Shown here: positions 24,395-35,060 of the stretch, piece by piece
Numbering within the stretch: position 1 is the stretch's first letter
Layout: the number at the start of each line of letters is the position of its first letter
Assembly (NCBI GenBank): GCA_032622095.1
Contig: CP136061.1
Coordinates: 3,596,001 to 3,660,000 of the forward strand
Direction of reading: 5' to 3'
DNA from: Siphonodentalium dalli
Taxonomy: Eukaryota > Mollusca > Scaphopoda > Gadilida > Siphonodentaliidae
Length of the DNA stretch: 64,000 nucleotides
Notes under the pieces: generated by a model
Databases searched by the model: none
What the model was told of the DNA's origin: nothing
Seen by the model: only the letters and a program-made list of their open reading frames with translations
Made by a program: the position numbers and the translations under genes

Positions 24395-26028
24395 GTATAC
24401 GCCCGTTTGAAAAAACGGCCGCATTATAGTATTGGTCTGTCCGTCCGGGCGTCCGGGCGTCCGTCCGTTAACCTGGTTTCCGGATGATAACTTTAGTTAG
24501 AGTGAACCAAATTCAATAAAATTTGGTATGTGGGTTTCTTAGCCGAAAAGTAAGTTCAAGTTCGAATTTGGGTTCCGCCCGCCAATTTTCACCGGAGTTA
24601 TGCCCCTTATTTGACGTTTTTTGACTTAGAAAATCCTTGATATTTGTTGTCCGGATGATAACTTTAGTATAGTTTATCGGAATGAATCCAAATTTGGTAT
24701 ATTACTTTCTCCCACCAAAACACAGGTCAAGTTCGAACTTGGGTTCTGTCCGACCATTTTTGGCAGAGTTATGCCCCTTTTTCGACTCAGAAAATTCTGT
24801 TTTTCTTATGTTTTTTGGTTTCCGGATGATAACTCGATTTTGGAATGTTTATACGCAAAACCCGTTTTTTTTTGTGGATTACATATATCGAAATACAGCT
24901 AAAGTCCGAATTTCGTTTTAATCCGATAATTTTTGCGAGAGTTATGGCCCCTTTTTTGACGTAATTTGACTTAGAAAATTCCTGAAATTTGTTGTCCGGA
25001 TGATAACTTTAGTTAGAGTGAACCGATTTCAATCAAATTTGGTATGTGGGTTTATTAGGAGAAAAGACAGCTCAAGTTCGAATTTGGGTTCCGTCCACCA
25101 ATTTTCACCGGAGATATGCCCCTTATTTGACGTAATTTGACTTAGAAAATCCCTGAAATTTGTTGTCCGGATGATAACTTTACTAGAGCTTATCGGATTC
25201 AATGATAATTTGGTATATTACTTTCTCCCACCAAAACACAGGTCAAGTTCAAATTTGAGTTCCGTCCGCCAATTTTTACCAGAGTTATGCCCTTTTTTAC
25301 CAGTTTCCGCCGACCCAAGAGAGGGGGTATTTTGCACGCCCAGTGTAGCTCTTGTTCTACCTACATCCGGGTATAGACCCAGACAAATATCCAAGTTCTT
25401 GTGATGCATATTCCCTTGCCCGACCCTTCGAAAGATTCCAACCCATTACCAGTTATATGACTAAATATTCCCCAACTAATATAAGGGGCAATTTCGGTCT
25501 TATATCTGACTAAAAGTGCATGCATGTAGGACATTCTTGGACCCTGGGTCTAAACCAACACATTTTACACCGAATAATGGTTGGATTATTAAATTAACGT
25601 AATTGTATATTTGTGCTATCATAACATATTTTCTCAGTCAGAAAATTCCATCTGTTCTAGACGACACTCGAATGGTCTGGGAAATTACTTATGAAAGCTA
25701 ATTATTGAAAATGTTACCAAAATGTGTCAAAGAAAGACGCCAACCCCTTTCACTTTCGCCTCGTCCCTGGTTAATGCAATCCATTATCCATGCAGATGTC
25801 CATCATATAACCATAACAGCAAGTATAACGTCGGCCAAGAAAGCGAATGCGGATAACGATTTCTCTATATCATATATATTGTGCTGCAATTGGCTCACCA
25901 TACACTACCCGTCGATATGCTTAATTCTACCCGTAAAACAGTTTGCGATTTCAAAACGGGTACCGGTACGGGTAGCTACAAGTACCCGTACCGGTACCCG
26001 TACCCGTTTTAAATCGCAAACTCGCTAT
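22905..26028. repeat. Distant inverted repeat of a CGGGTACCGG palindrome
   Basis: TAGCGAGTTTGCGAT at 22911 is followed by GGGTACGGGTACCGG. The inverse arrangement lies at 25944-26028, which is itself a hairpin with KpnI-like GGTACC strings and AAAACGGGTACCGGTACGGG arms. The two blocks could bound a 3.1-kb element or be two members of a dispersed palindrome. Confidence 0.55.
24395..25310. repeat. About 170-bp tandem array with higher-order structure
   Basis: TTGTCCGGATGATAACTTTA (or a variant) starts each of five units at about 24476, 24642, 24820, 24990 and 25160. Units 1 and 4 match each other best, as do units 2 and 5 (CTTTCTCCCACCAAAACACA), giving an A-B-C-A-B order with a super-period near 515 bp. 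A (GTCCGTCC)n stretch precedes it. Confidence 0.9.
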
Positions 26029-26996
26029 TATCTTTCGACAATCTACATGTAAAATACGATTAGATGAATGACGATTATAAATAAATGTAACATCGAATTG
26101 GTAAATTCTTGGGTTTGACAAAATCGAAAATGTTTAAAGATATCTATTAGTTTAATTGACATATTAATCGATACCTATTTAATATCATTCGACGTATTTG
26201 GAATTGACATATTAATCGATACCTATTGATTTTAATTCGACGTATTTGAAAAGATACTAGATAGTTATTTTTGAGTGACGCCTATATATTAAATTGTGTC
26301 ATCATTATTTCCCGCCTGTTCACCATTGGTTATACTATATACGATAGAGTTCTCTCCCATCACATGCCATTAACAGCGCCCTCCAACGACGTTTATTAAA
26401 TATTGCGTGACATTTGTAAAAATTTGATTTGTCTATTGGTGATAATATATACGATACAGTTCTTCATAATATTGACTGTTATTTCGTTGTTATGTGTCCC
26501 CTATTTATTTTGAAAGGATGTCTATTAATTTAAACTAAAATATATTGATTTATCATTAACAGGCTCCCTTCGGCCTGCGGCCTTAGTGCATATAAGAGGC
26601 CTGCCCTGTGTGCGCCTTGCGCACATTTTGATCGTAGACGGAAGCAGCCCCATGTGTGCGCTTCGTGCACATTTAAATCGTTAGCAGTTTGATTTAAAAA
26701 ATTCCGCTCCTTGCTTAAATTAACAAAAATTATTTATATTTTTTGTTTTTATTAAATTTATTTTAATCACAATTTTGATCAACTAACGCCGTTATAACCT
26801 CCGCCAGGGTAACCCGATCCACCACACCTAATTTGGTTGAAATCGATCCAGGGTTTTGGAGAAAAGTCAGACGGACAGTCAGATCCTACTCTTGATATAC
26901 AAAGACTAGTGTTTTCACAAATGTATACAGTAAGTTTGGATGGATAACTATTCGTTTTCATTTGATTTATTTGAAAAGATACGTGACATTTATTTA
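25311..26996. other. Intronic sequence, minor repeats
   Basis: TTGACATATTAATCGATACC occurs twice (26157, 26206). GTGTGCGC(C/T)T pairs occur near 26609 and 26655. No gene seen. Confidence 0.5.
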
Positions 26997-27181
26997 AGCG
27001 CTGGCTGGTACATTATTCTTTTTGACATAATCGTTATAAAATAGAAAAACACATGCATTCGCTGGCTGGTACAATATTTTGTTTGAAATATTCCGTCATA
27101 AAATAGACAAACACATGCATTCGCTGGCTGGCACATTATTTTGTTTGAAATATTCATTCTAAAATAGAAATACACATGCAT
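26997..27181. repeat. 61-bp tandem repeat, three copies
   Basis: The marker GCTGGCTGG starts at about 27000, 27061 and 27123. Each copy ends in ACACATGCATT. Confidence 0.9.
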
Positions 27182-27452
27182 TGCATTAATTTGGAATTGA
27201 TATGTTGGTTCCATTTGACGTATTTGTTACAAATTGGCCACTCATACATATCACGCCGTTGTCAGTTTTCGGACAGAGACCACAAAAATTGTTAATTGTA
27301 CCAGGAAATCAGTCCAAATCACTCCGCTGCGCGTAGAAACCACAACTCCTGGAAAGCAAGTGAAAAATTCGCCCAGAAACACGAATCATGTTACCTTCGT
27401 GAAATTTGTGTGGATCACATATCAAAAACAAATCACGTTTTATAAGTATTAC

Positions 27453-27549
27453 CTTCTTCCGACACACCTGTGGAACCACCATGCGTCTTCTGCCATTTGG
27501 TAAGCAGTGTATCGTCTTTGTCGAGACCAACGTGACTAAAATCTTCATC
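27453..27549 (-). CDS. Exon 2: acidic linker (candidate)
   Basis: A 97-base exon on the minus strand. The acceptor follows a pyrimidine-rich run ending TTTTTCTTGCAG, and the donor is AAG|GTAATA. Read in the phase left open by exon 1 it gives 32 codons with no stop, starting DEDF and rich in Asp, Lys, Thr and Gly, then one base that completes a codon with exon 3. I do not recognise the peptide; it would be a linker between the PAN domain and the next domain. A different minus-strand frame is also open across the same bases (27309-27572), but it runs over both splice signals and looks like a shadow. The exon is short, so chance is possible. The phase match on both sides (0 in, 1 out) is the main support. 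Confidence 0.45.
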
Positions 27550-28074
27550 CTGCAAGAAAAATATAGTGGCAAATTAGGTAAAACGCCGAAGACATGCCTA
27601 AAAAATCCAAATCTGATAACGTTTACGCATCATTTCATCAAATGGGTATAGGGCTCTTTACTGTGTATGTTCTTTGTTCCGAATGTACTTTATTTTCCGA
27701 AAGAATGAAGATGGTTATTTTTCCGGCGGTTCTTTATTCCGAAAGGATAACGAGGGTTTCAAAAGCATTTAGGAATGTATACACAATATTCAAAACCCAA
27801 TATCAAACAATTAAACATGTCCCATCCGATTAGACTTAACAAGAACAACATTATTTGCATTGTCTTTTCTGTCTTAACTCGAAAAACAATTATTCCGAAC
27901 TTATAGGCCCATTCATGACATATTTGTTACACAATATTTTAGTGTTCTGACAGGAACCCAAACCATGATTCATGGTTTGTCTTAATTTTTGCCTTTCAAT
28001 TCTGAGATCCGTTTTATGCTCATTTCAATTTCAACTTTTTAAATACAGTATTTTAATTCCAACATTTGAGCTTT

Positions 28075-28890
28075 TTGTAGTAGATTTAAAATATTAAAAT
28101 AAAACTATTAAGTAAGAATTGAAATATAAAGTTAGAGTTGAATTAAAATATAAGAATCAAAATATGAAGTAAGAATTAAAATATGAAGTTAAAATTAAAA
28201 TATGAAGTTAGAATTAAAATGTAAAGTTAGAATTAAAATATAAGAATTAAAATGTTAAGTTAGAATTAAAATATTAAGTAAGAATTAAATGTAAAGTTAG
28301 AATTAAAATATAAGAATTAAAATGTTAAAGGTACGGTTGGCCTTGGCGGTGGGTATCCTGTGAAAATATTTCCAACCGTCAAAAACCGCCACAAACGGAA
28401 TGAACATCAAAATGTAGACAGACTTTGTCCGTATACAAATAAGAAATATCGCATAAACAGTATGTTATTGTCATATGGTTGACCATTGTTATGTAAACAA
28501 AAGCATAACAAGTTACTTTTCTTATGTTTGTTTATATTATGATGGTAAACATAAAGAGCGTTCTTTGTGGGTGAATTCCTTATATGGAACTAATAAAGAG
28601 CGTTTATGCCATTTGTGTGTGATTAGTCAGTAGCATTGTGCTGTCTTCTGTAACACAATCAGGCTCTTGCTTAGGTAAAATATAGTAGGTCTTTATGATA
28701 ACATGCTGTTTACGCGATGGTCGTGGTATATATGAACGAAACTGTTTGCGTTTTACTGTTTTTTCTGTTTACGGTGATTGGAACAAATATGAATATTTTC
28801 GACAACTAAGGCCTCACGTGCCTTTAAGTTAGAATTAAAATATTAAGTAAGAATTAAAATATTAAGTTAGAGTAAAAATGTGAAGTTAGG
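28075..28890. repeat. AAGTTAGAATTAAAATAT minisatellite, split by an insertion
   Basis: An 18-19 bp A/T-rich unit fills 28075-28328 and resumes at 28824-28890. The two halves are separated by a 495-bp element flanked by TTAA. Confidence 0.85.
28329..28823. mobile_element. TTAA-flanked element, 495 bp
   Basis: Inserted into the minisatellite with TTAA on both sides (28325-28328, 28824-28827). The ends AGGTACGGTTGGCC and GGCCTCACGTGCCT are imperfect inverted repeats. TTAA targeting suggests mobilisation by a piggyBac- or Kolobok-type transposase. No coding. Confidence 0.75.
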
Positions 28891-28902
28891 ATTGTAACCA
28901 TA

Positions 28903-30039
28903 AGGGTGCATTTACACTGATACAGAACTGTATACAGATCTGTATGAAGTCACGTGTCGCGCATTACTGTGATCACAATATTATTACTAATAGTGAACGC
29001 GCGCTGATCAGTACTCTGGTAATTGACAATTCACTACGAGTCGTTTCAGTTTAGCCAGACATAAAAATGAATCAACTATCAGCAGACAACAGCGATTTGG
29101 TATGTGCCGCATGTATTTAAAGTGTATCCTTATACCACTTGATAATGGTTCTAAGAAAGAATGCAAATCGCATAGGAATACACAAGAAACAACCGTGTGC
29201 ACAAATAGAGAGGATAGAGAGCACCCATATAGCTTTAGATGGCGATTCCACCAATATTTAGGATTTCAGGTGATCATCTATATATCTATAGGTCTCCTGT
29301 TTGACACCATCTGGGCGGTGGCCATTTTGGATATGTATGGAATGGGTATCCACCATACAACACCCTTTATTTGACCAAATGTAGTAAAAATTCCAACTGA
29401 TGACAATTCAAATGACAATGTTGGCCAAATGTAGGACAATATTGTTTTCTTAAATTAACTAGCAGTTTTTGACTGGCCACGAGGAGGGACCAGGACACAA
29501 TCTTTCCAAGTGTTGGAAATTTCCAACCTGACACCCGCCCCCATGATAAGGTTGGAAAACTTCCAGCTGATGGCCATTCCAGCCCAAAAGTTTGATAAAA
29601 AGTAGGAAATTATGCAAATATTGGTCCGAAAACAATACCCCCCCCCCCCCCAATAAAATGTTTGAAAATCAAACTACAAGATCATTTTCAGCCTATTGTT
29701 GGTTTGGAAATTACAACTAATGTTGTGTCAGATATGAAATTTCCAACTGTTGAAAACTTTGACAAAAGTTTCCACATCCCTGTCCGTGTTCAATATTCGA
29801 AATACACGGGTTGAAATGACAACGAACACTAAAACACATTCGCCAAGCCCGAGTAACAATTAATAAAAACAGATTTGCCTGTCGCAATGCTTCGGCGATG
29901 ACCGTGACGTATAGCGGACACGATTTTCGCTCACACGAACTGATACCGTTTTCTTGCTGTGTGCATTTCTATATCAACCCGTTTACACTAGTCTGCGTGT
30001 AGATCTGTGTACAGTTCTATAGCAATGTAAATGCACCCT
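28903..30039 (-). mobile_element. 1.13-kb TIR element, copy 2 (inverted)
   Basis: Same family as 15047-16178, about 90% alike by eye over the whole length and reversed. Both have TA-rich flanks (ATA before the left end, AATA after the right end), so target duplication and element ends cannot be separated. Confidence 0.85.
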
Positions 30040-30079
30040 AATAACCCTCCATATCAAACGACCAATCGCCGACTAACAT

Positions 30080-32236
30080 GCACTTGTCTTTGAAATGATT
30101 GTTTTGCGGTTTTGTTCTTTTATGTTGAAAAAATGTAAATGGTTGGTTAATGCAGACTGCTTCGGTTTTACATCATTGCGTTCTGTTTTATTTAAATGGG
30201 ATGGCCTAGCCGCAATTTGTTTTATCGGTGAACCGGTGTTTGTGAATAGTTCCTGTTTATTATTAATCATATTCGATCGCTGCGGAAGCTTTATGCAACC
30301 GATGTGTTCTTTAAGTCTGCGACAAACATATCAAAAAAGAAAAGCTTTGTGATCGACCCGCCAACCAACTCGAAACCTCGCTATATATAATTCATTCTAC
30401 ATAATTACGAATATGACCGTGGCAGCTACAGAGTCAATAATCAATATTACATCGCAGTCACTATATGATTTCATCGCTTTTACAACCATCCATTGATGGC
30501 CATGAAACAAACGTGTTCATATTTGTCCCACACGTAAATATCATGACAACCCTAATTAAATTCTGTTATCTTGGCAATTTATCATTTTCAAAATGAATAA
30601 GGTTGCTTGGTTCAGTATGTGCGCTATCATAAACATTGAGTCATCTTTTCAAACATATTTGATGTCCAGTCTGGGAATCGTCCCTGCATCGCTGAGGTTG
30701 TATCGTCCCAGTCAATAAAGTACATTATTTTCAATAAACTCTTGTATTCCCCATTCCTGTAGTGTCATCTCGTTGTGAGACGCTCGACTAGATTTAGAAA
30801 CACGTCATAAGAGTAATCATTCCCATGTGGCGCATGGCATTATATAACCAATTTTACCGACTGAGACAACTTAATATATTAATCATTTGGATCATATTAT
30901 AAAATATTGTGGTAGCTTGCACCCATATGGATAAATGGCAAAATGATGTTCCATTTCGTTGGAAGATAACTCCGATACTAAAGAACCATCCCTTTAAATG
31001 GAACCGAAATGTGTTAATACATGTAACGTGTTTTGTTTTAAGTTTCTAAAACAACTGCCATTAACAAGCGCGTGTAAATCATATCAACTTTGTTAATATT
31101 GTCATTGTTAATAACTCTCCAATGACGAGATATCGCATTTCACTAACCAGTGTTGTGTAAACATTACTTATACAGTGGCATTATCGATCAACGTCAAATT
31201 AATCAAATAAAACATCAAATCAAAATGTAATCAAAACTTGGCGGCAAACACTGGGAAAGGTCAACGCATTGACAATTTTCTGAAAAATCACACTTAGACT
31301 AAACTATTTGAATTTACTATGTGATTGGGGATGTTTTTGACAAATCGCTGAAATAGTTTTGTTTACATAACATTTGTTTCAACACACGAATTCGTTTATT
31401 GGAGCGCTATCAACTATTAATATTAGAACACAGTGTGTCTATTCTCCTTGTACTTCTTGGTGGTGATGTTTACAGACTTTTATAATTTGTTTCACATTAC
31501 CCACTGTGGATGTCTTGGTTTCCTTTAAATGTTATATCTATGTTCCAATTGAAACAACTTGCATTTGTTCAGGATCCAGCAGGTTGCACATATATAGGAA
31601 TGACGTTGCCTGTTATCAAGTTGGTTATACAATAACTTACATGTATGGCGACTTCGTCATCTACGCCCACTCGGTCACCATATTCCTCGTCATCTTAATT
31701 CAAGTCACGCAGCTTAATAATATGCATGAAATGTATCACTGACTACTTGGCTTTCATAGCTAATCTTACCAAAAACAAATCGTTTGTTTAAACATATTTT
31801 ATCAGCTAAAGCTAATTGGGTCAAGACACAAGTTAAAAAATACATTAAGCGATCAGTTATCAATGCTTCGTTGTAAATGGAAACTTAAAATAATTGTTCA
31901 AACGACAAGGACACGTTCAAACGACCAATTGCCGACTGAAAATTACGTGGTGTCATCTTCGTGAGTTAGTGTTAAATGGTTGATTAGCAGTATTTTTTTT
32001 ATGTAAATAAAAGATTGGTCAATCTATTGGCGAAATTTATTATTTCAATTCTTCGACATCCACATTGTTATCTAATTCCTAGCTATATTTCGTACGTATA
32101 ACATTGTACGTATAACTCGTATAAATCCGAGCAGCCACATACAATATTACCACTTGAACATATCAGTACCGGAACTACAGCCGGTACCGCGACACCACTC
32201 CCGGTACCGATAGGTCTGAAACCGCCGAAACTGTGT
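30080..32236 (+). repeat. 2.1-kb dispersed repeat, copy 1
   Basis: Matches 45305-47437 in the same orientation with small indels throughout. Both end in a GGTACC-rich stretch and GAAACCGCCGAAACT-type sequence. Open frames inside do not survive in both copies. It may be the non-coding part of a retroelement: here a LINE reverse transcriptase remnant follows at once. Confidence 0.85.
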
Positions 32237-33560
32237 CAAGTCTGAATGTATAAGAACCTGAAACATTTTATACGCATGAAAAATGAACAATCAAACTTTT
32301 TTGAATGTAGCAATGGCCTAAACAGGGTGACAATTTGTCACCTCTGTTATACGCTCGTTACGTGAATGATATAGAACGCTATCTGAAACGAGCCCATTGT
32401 GATGGTGTACTTTTATCAGATTTTGAAAACGAGCTAGTTATAACACTCATTATGTTGATATACGCAGACGACACCGTACTTTTATCACATTTTTCTGACG
32501 GTCTTCGGTATGCTCATGATAAATTTTCAAACTTTTGTGAGCAGTGGGAACTGAACATCAATCTATCAACAACGACTGTGATGATATTTGGTAGAAAACA
32601 CAACACGTTATTTAATGGTATATTTAAAATCGGATAGTGCAAACTTCAATCCGTCGATAATTATACATACCTCGGTACCACGTTTCATAGAAACTGTTTG
32701 TTTTCCATTGAAAGAGTTACCCGATGTGAGAGGGCAAAAAGGGTTATGTTTGAACTTTTGAATAAAATGAGAGTAAACAAACTAATGATTGAAAGCACGC
32801 TAGAAGTATACGAAAAATCAATAGTACCGATATTGACTTATGGTTCTGAAATATGGACCATGAAAAGTTATCTTGTTTCGAGAAGATTGAACTATGGTTT
32901 TTGAAATTCTTACTAAAACCGAGACAATCTACAGCTTCTGCCTTTGTATATATCCGGAGAACTCGGAATCTTTCCTATTAAAATCAAAATCCGTTCCTTG
33001 TCATATTGGGGGGGACTATACTTACATGATTTGTAATATAGTGCCAATTATGCTTTATTATATTATGTTCTCATGCTTTTCTGCCTCAGGTGTAAACAAC
33101 CCATACTTTGAATAGGCTAGGGATTCCGGGGGTGGGATACACCAAGAAATATCAAGTCTTGGAAGTTTCAAATTCTTTATCAAACAAAGATTAGAAGATG
33201 AATTTCTATAGAAATGGAGAGGAGTGATATCAAACTCCAATAAATACTCGTTCTATAGAATCATAAAACCCATTTTTAAACGAGAAAAATACTTGACATC
33301 GCCACACTATAGTACTCTGCCATTACTTGAATTTCGCACACGAAATCACAATCTTCCATTTGAATCAGGTACTTGGAGCAACACAGAATACTCAGAGAGT
33401 ATGCACCCTATGTTCAGAACACATTGGGGACGAATGCCATATTGTTCTAGAACGCAAACGTTTACACGAATTAGAATCAGAATCAGAATATTTCATTTTA
33501 CGACAAATAAGTCCATACGTTAATCAATACAAAGTACCCAAGAAAAGAAATGAGATGTCA
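32237..33560 (+). pseudogene. LINE ORF2 remnant: reverse transcriptase and C-terminal zinc-knuckle-like region
   Basis: This is a decayed non-LTR retrotransposon protein. Starting near 32290 the translation reads FFECSNG, then after a one-base shift KQGDNLSPLLYARYVND, a reverse transcriptase block. YADDTVLLS, the catalytic motif with the two Asp, follows at about 32461-32487. After an in-frame stop at 32635-32637 the frame continues with NYTYLGTTF and, at 32698-32904, the thumb-side IVPILTYGSEIW segment. Further frameshifts follow, and at 33320-33480 comes the C-terminal part (TRNHNLPFESGTW, then CTLCSEHIGDECH). The 5' half (endonuclease) is missing, as is usual for 5'-truncated LINE copies. 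Clade not determined. It lies on the strand opposite to the host gene, within intron 1. Confidence 0.9.
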
Positions 33561-33619
33561 CATGGAGGCGACATGACCTATAATGTCGTCTTCTTGTCGC
33601 CACCAAAACATAAAGTTAA

Positions 33620-33952
33620 AGGGGAGGTCAAGTGACCAATTTTGAATGGGGATTTCCATGCAAATCTGCGGAGCAAAAGTTAGAGTCGCACCTACTTCTG
33701 AGTGTGATTTGATGTGCATGGTATTGGAAACAACAGGAATATATATCTGGCGGGTCCGCTTGGAACTTGTTCCATTATAATGTTGGTGTATTTATTTTTG
33801 AATTTTATAATTTACCAAGCGGACCCGCCAGATGAATAACTGTTATTTCCAATACCACATCAAGTCACACTCCGAAGTATGTCCAAATCTGTAACCTTTG
33901 CTCCCAGATTTGTATGGAAATTCCATTCAAAATTGTTCACTTGACCTCCCCT
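33620..33952. mobile_element. TTAA-flanked foldback element, 333 bp
   Basis: The ends AGGGGAGGTCAAGTGA / TCACTTGACCTCCCCT lie between TTAA (33616-33619) and TTAA (33953-33956). Arms of about 145 bp pair through GGCGGGTCCGCTTGG. No coding. It inserted just beside the LINE remnant. Confidence 0.9.
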
Positions 33953-33956
33953 TTAA

Positions 33957-34705
33957 TTCATCAAATTGAATATTTTAAACTAAATCCGGTCCTATGACAT
34001 GTGAGGGCTGGTATAACCAACTGTTTTATATCATGTTCAAGATACATTTATACGTTAGCGACTAGAGTATCTTAACAAATTATTTCGATTCCAATATAAT
34101 TGCTTAGTATGAAATTTTAATATATATAAAGGTGAGGGGTTGAAATAATTTTTTATTTTTTTTTTATCATTTCGGGACAAGAACTGCTAGAATAATTAAT
34201 AATTTCACACAACACCCCAATCGCCAAAATAGCTTGTCTTGACTCCATAATGTTGAGTTAGATGCTTGAGCAAGATTACCGTCACAACAACTCGTCATAA
34301 GTACCAGATACAATGGAGTGTTGGGAAACGCGCGGCTGACCCTTAATGAATTGTTGAATTAAAGTTTGGTGAGAAATACATAGGGAATTTAAACGATGAG
34401 TCGCGTGAAGTCAATCACGTGCTAATACGTTTATTTGCGTTCGATGCAGCATCGTGTTACTGTAGTTATTGCCAAATTGTTAGCAATATAAATTCATTTT
34501 GGCTGATAATGATCAAAATCAAACAATATGCAAGCACCCCGCATTGACACATGGACAGTTGCTAACAGCCTCTGCAAACCACACCCTGGTTTCTACGACC
34601 CGCGTATAGAAATAATTTTGGTGGTGGTCTAGGGATCTATTAATCCGAGATAAAACTTTAAATCTGCGAAAATTTGGACATCTGTTATTTATTCATGTTA
34701 CTTAC
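33957..34705. other. Intron 1, 5' part
   Basis: AT-rich, with a T run at about 34150-34165. No gene or repeat seen. Confidence 0.5.
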
Positions 34706-35017
34706 GTTTAGGTCGAACTTTATCATGTAGTTTCCATCGGCCGTTCCACCAGACGTCCCCAATTCCAGATCGTATAGCGAAGTTCCATACAAGTGGCAAA
34801 CTCTGTAATTTGAGTTGTACGTACTTCCTGTGCAATTTCGATGATACAGACAGAGCTTGGAACATCTGAGGATGTTAGCAGCAGATACACTCATAACCGG
34901 TGTACCTACGGGCGTACGACCCGTATCTAATTCGGGAAACTTGTTCCCGCATGAGTTTAAATGTCCACGGACTCCAAACAGAAAAGCAGTAACCAGAATT
35001 ACCCGAGCGACTTCCAT
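34706..35017 (-). CDS. Exon 1: signal peptide and PAN/apple-like domain
   Basis: This exon has 104 codons from ATG (35017-35015) to a GTAAGT donor whose G is 34705. Residues 1-18 form a signal peptide: short basic start, hydrophobic core VILVTAFLFGV, small residues at the likely cleavage site after RG. Residues 23-98 look like a PAN/apple domain. Cysteines fall at 23, 52, 56, 62 and 74, and the stretch with C52-x3-C56-x5-C62 followed by an aromatic-Asn pair and VCHLYG matches the helix and strand pattern of PAN modules, which bind proteins or carbohydrates. Two NCT/NYR-type surface positions include one possible N-glycosylation site (N61-C-T). The product should enter the secretory pathway. 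Reading past the donor adds only a few codons before a stop, as expected for an intron. The start is the only Met ahead of the hydrophobic core. Confidence 0.8.
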
Positions 35018-35050
35018 CTTCCACGCGGGCTGTTGAATGCCGACTGTACC

Positions 35051-35060
35051 CTATAATACT
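35051..35060 (-). promoter_or_regulatory. Possible TATA-like element upstream of exon 1
   Basis: The minus strand reads AGTATTATAG here, 34-43 bases upstream of the ATG at 35017. If it is a TATA box, transcription would start around 35,025-35,030 with a very short 5' leader. AT-rich matches of this kind are common, so support is only positional. Confidence 0.2.

Larger units (their letters stand above)
161..35017 (-). other. Gene model: secreted PAN-domain protein, four exons, 3' end outside window
   Basis: Four minus-strand exons (35017-34706, 27549-27453, 8199-8039, 327-161) join with canonical GT-AG borders and matching phases: exon 1 ends phase 0, exon 2 enters 0 and leaves 1, exon 3 brings the missing two bases and leaves 0, exon 4 enters 0 and leaves 2. 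Together they give 737 coding bases (245 codons plus two bases) without a stop. The product starts with a signal peptide and a PAN/apple-like domain, then a linker, then a domain I do not know by name. From memory, molluscan and other lophotrochozoan genomes have predicted secreted proteins of this layout; that is not verified. Introns are about 7.2, 19.3 and 7.7 kb and are full of mobile elements. Exon 2 rests only on splice signals and phase fit, so it is the weakest link. The gene continues beyond position 1. Confidence 0.65.

Noticed and set aside
24395-25310. Coding region from open frames with repeated peptides (YYFLPPKHRSSSNL)
   Set aside because: The repeated peptide comes from the B-type units of the 170-bp array.
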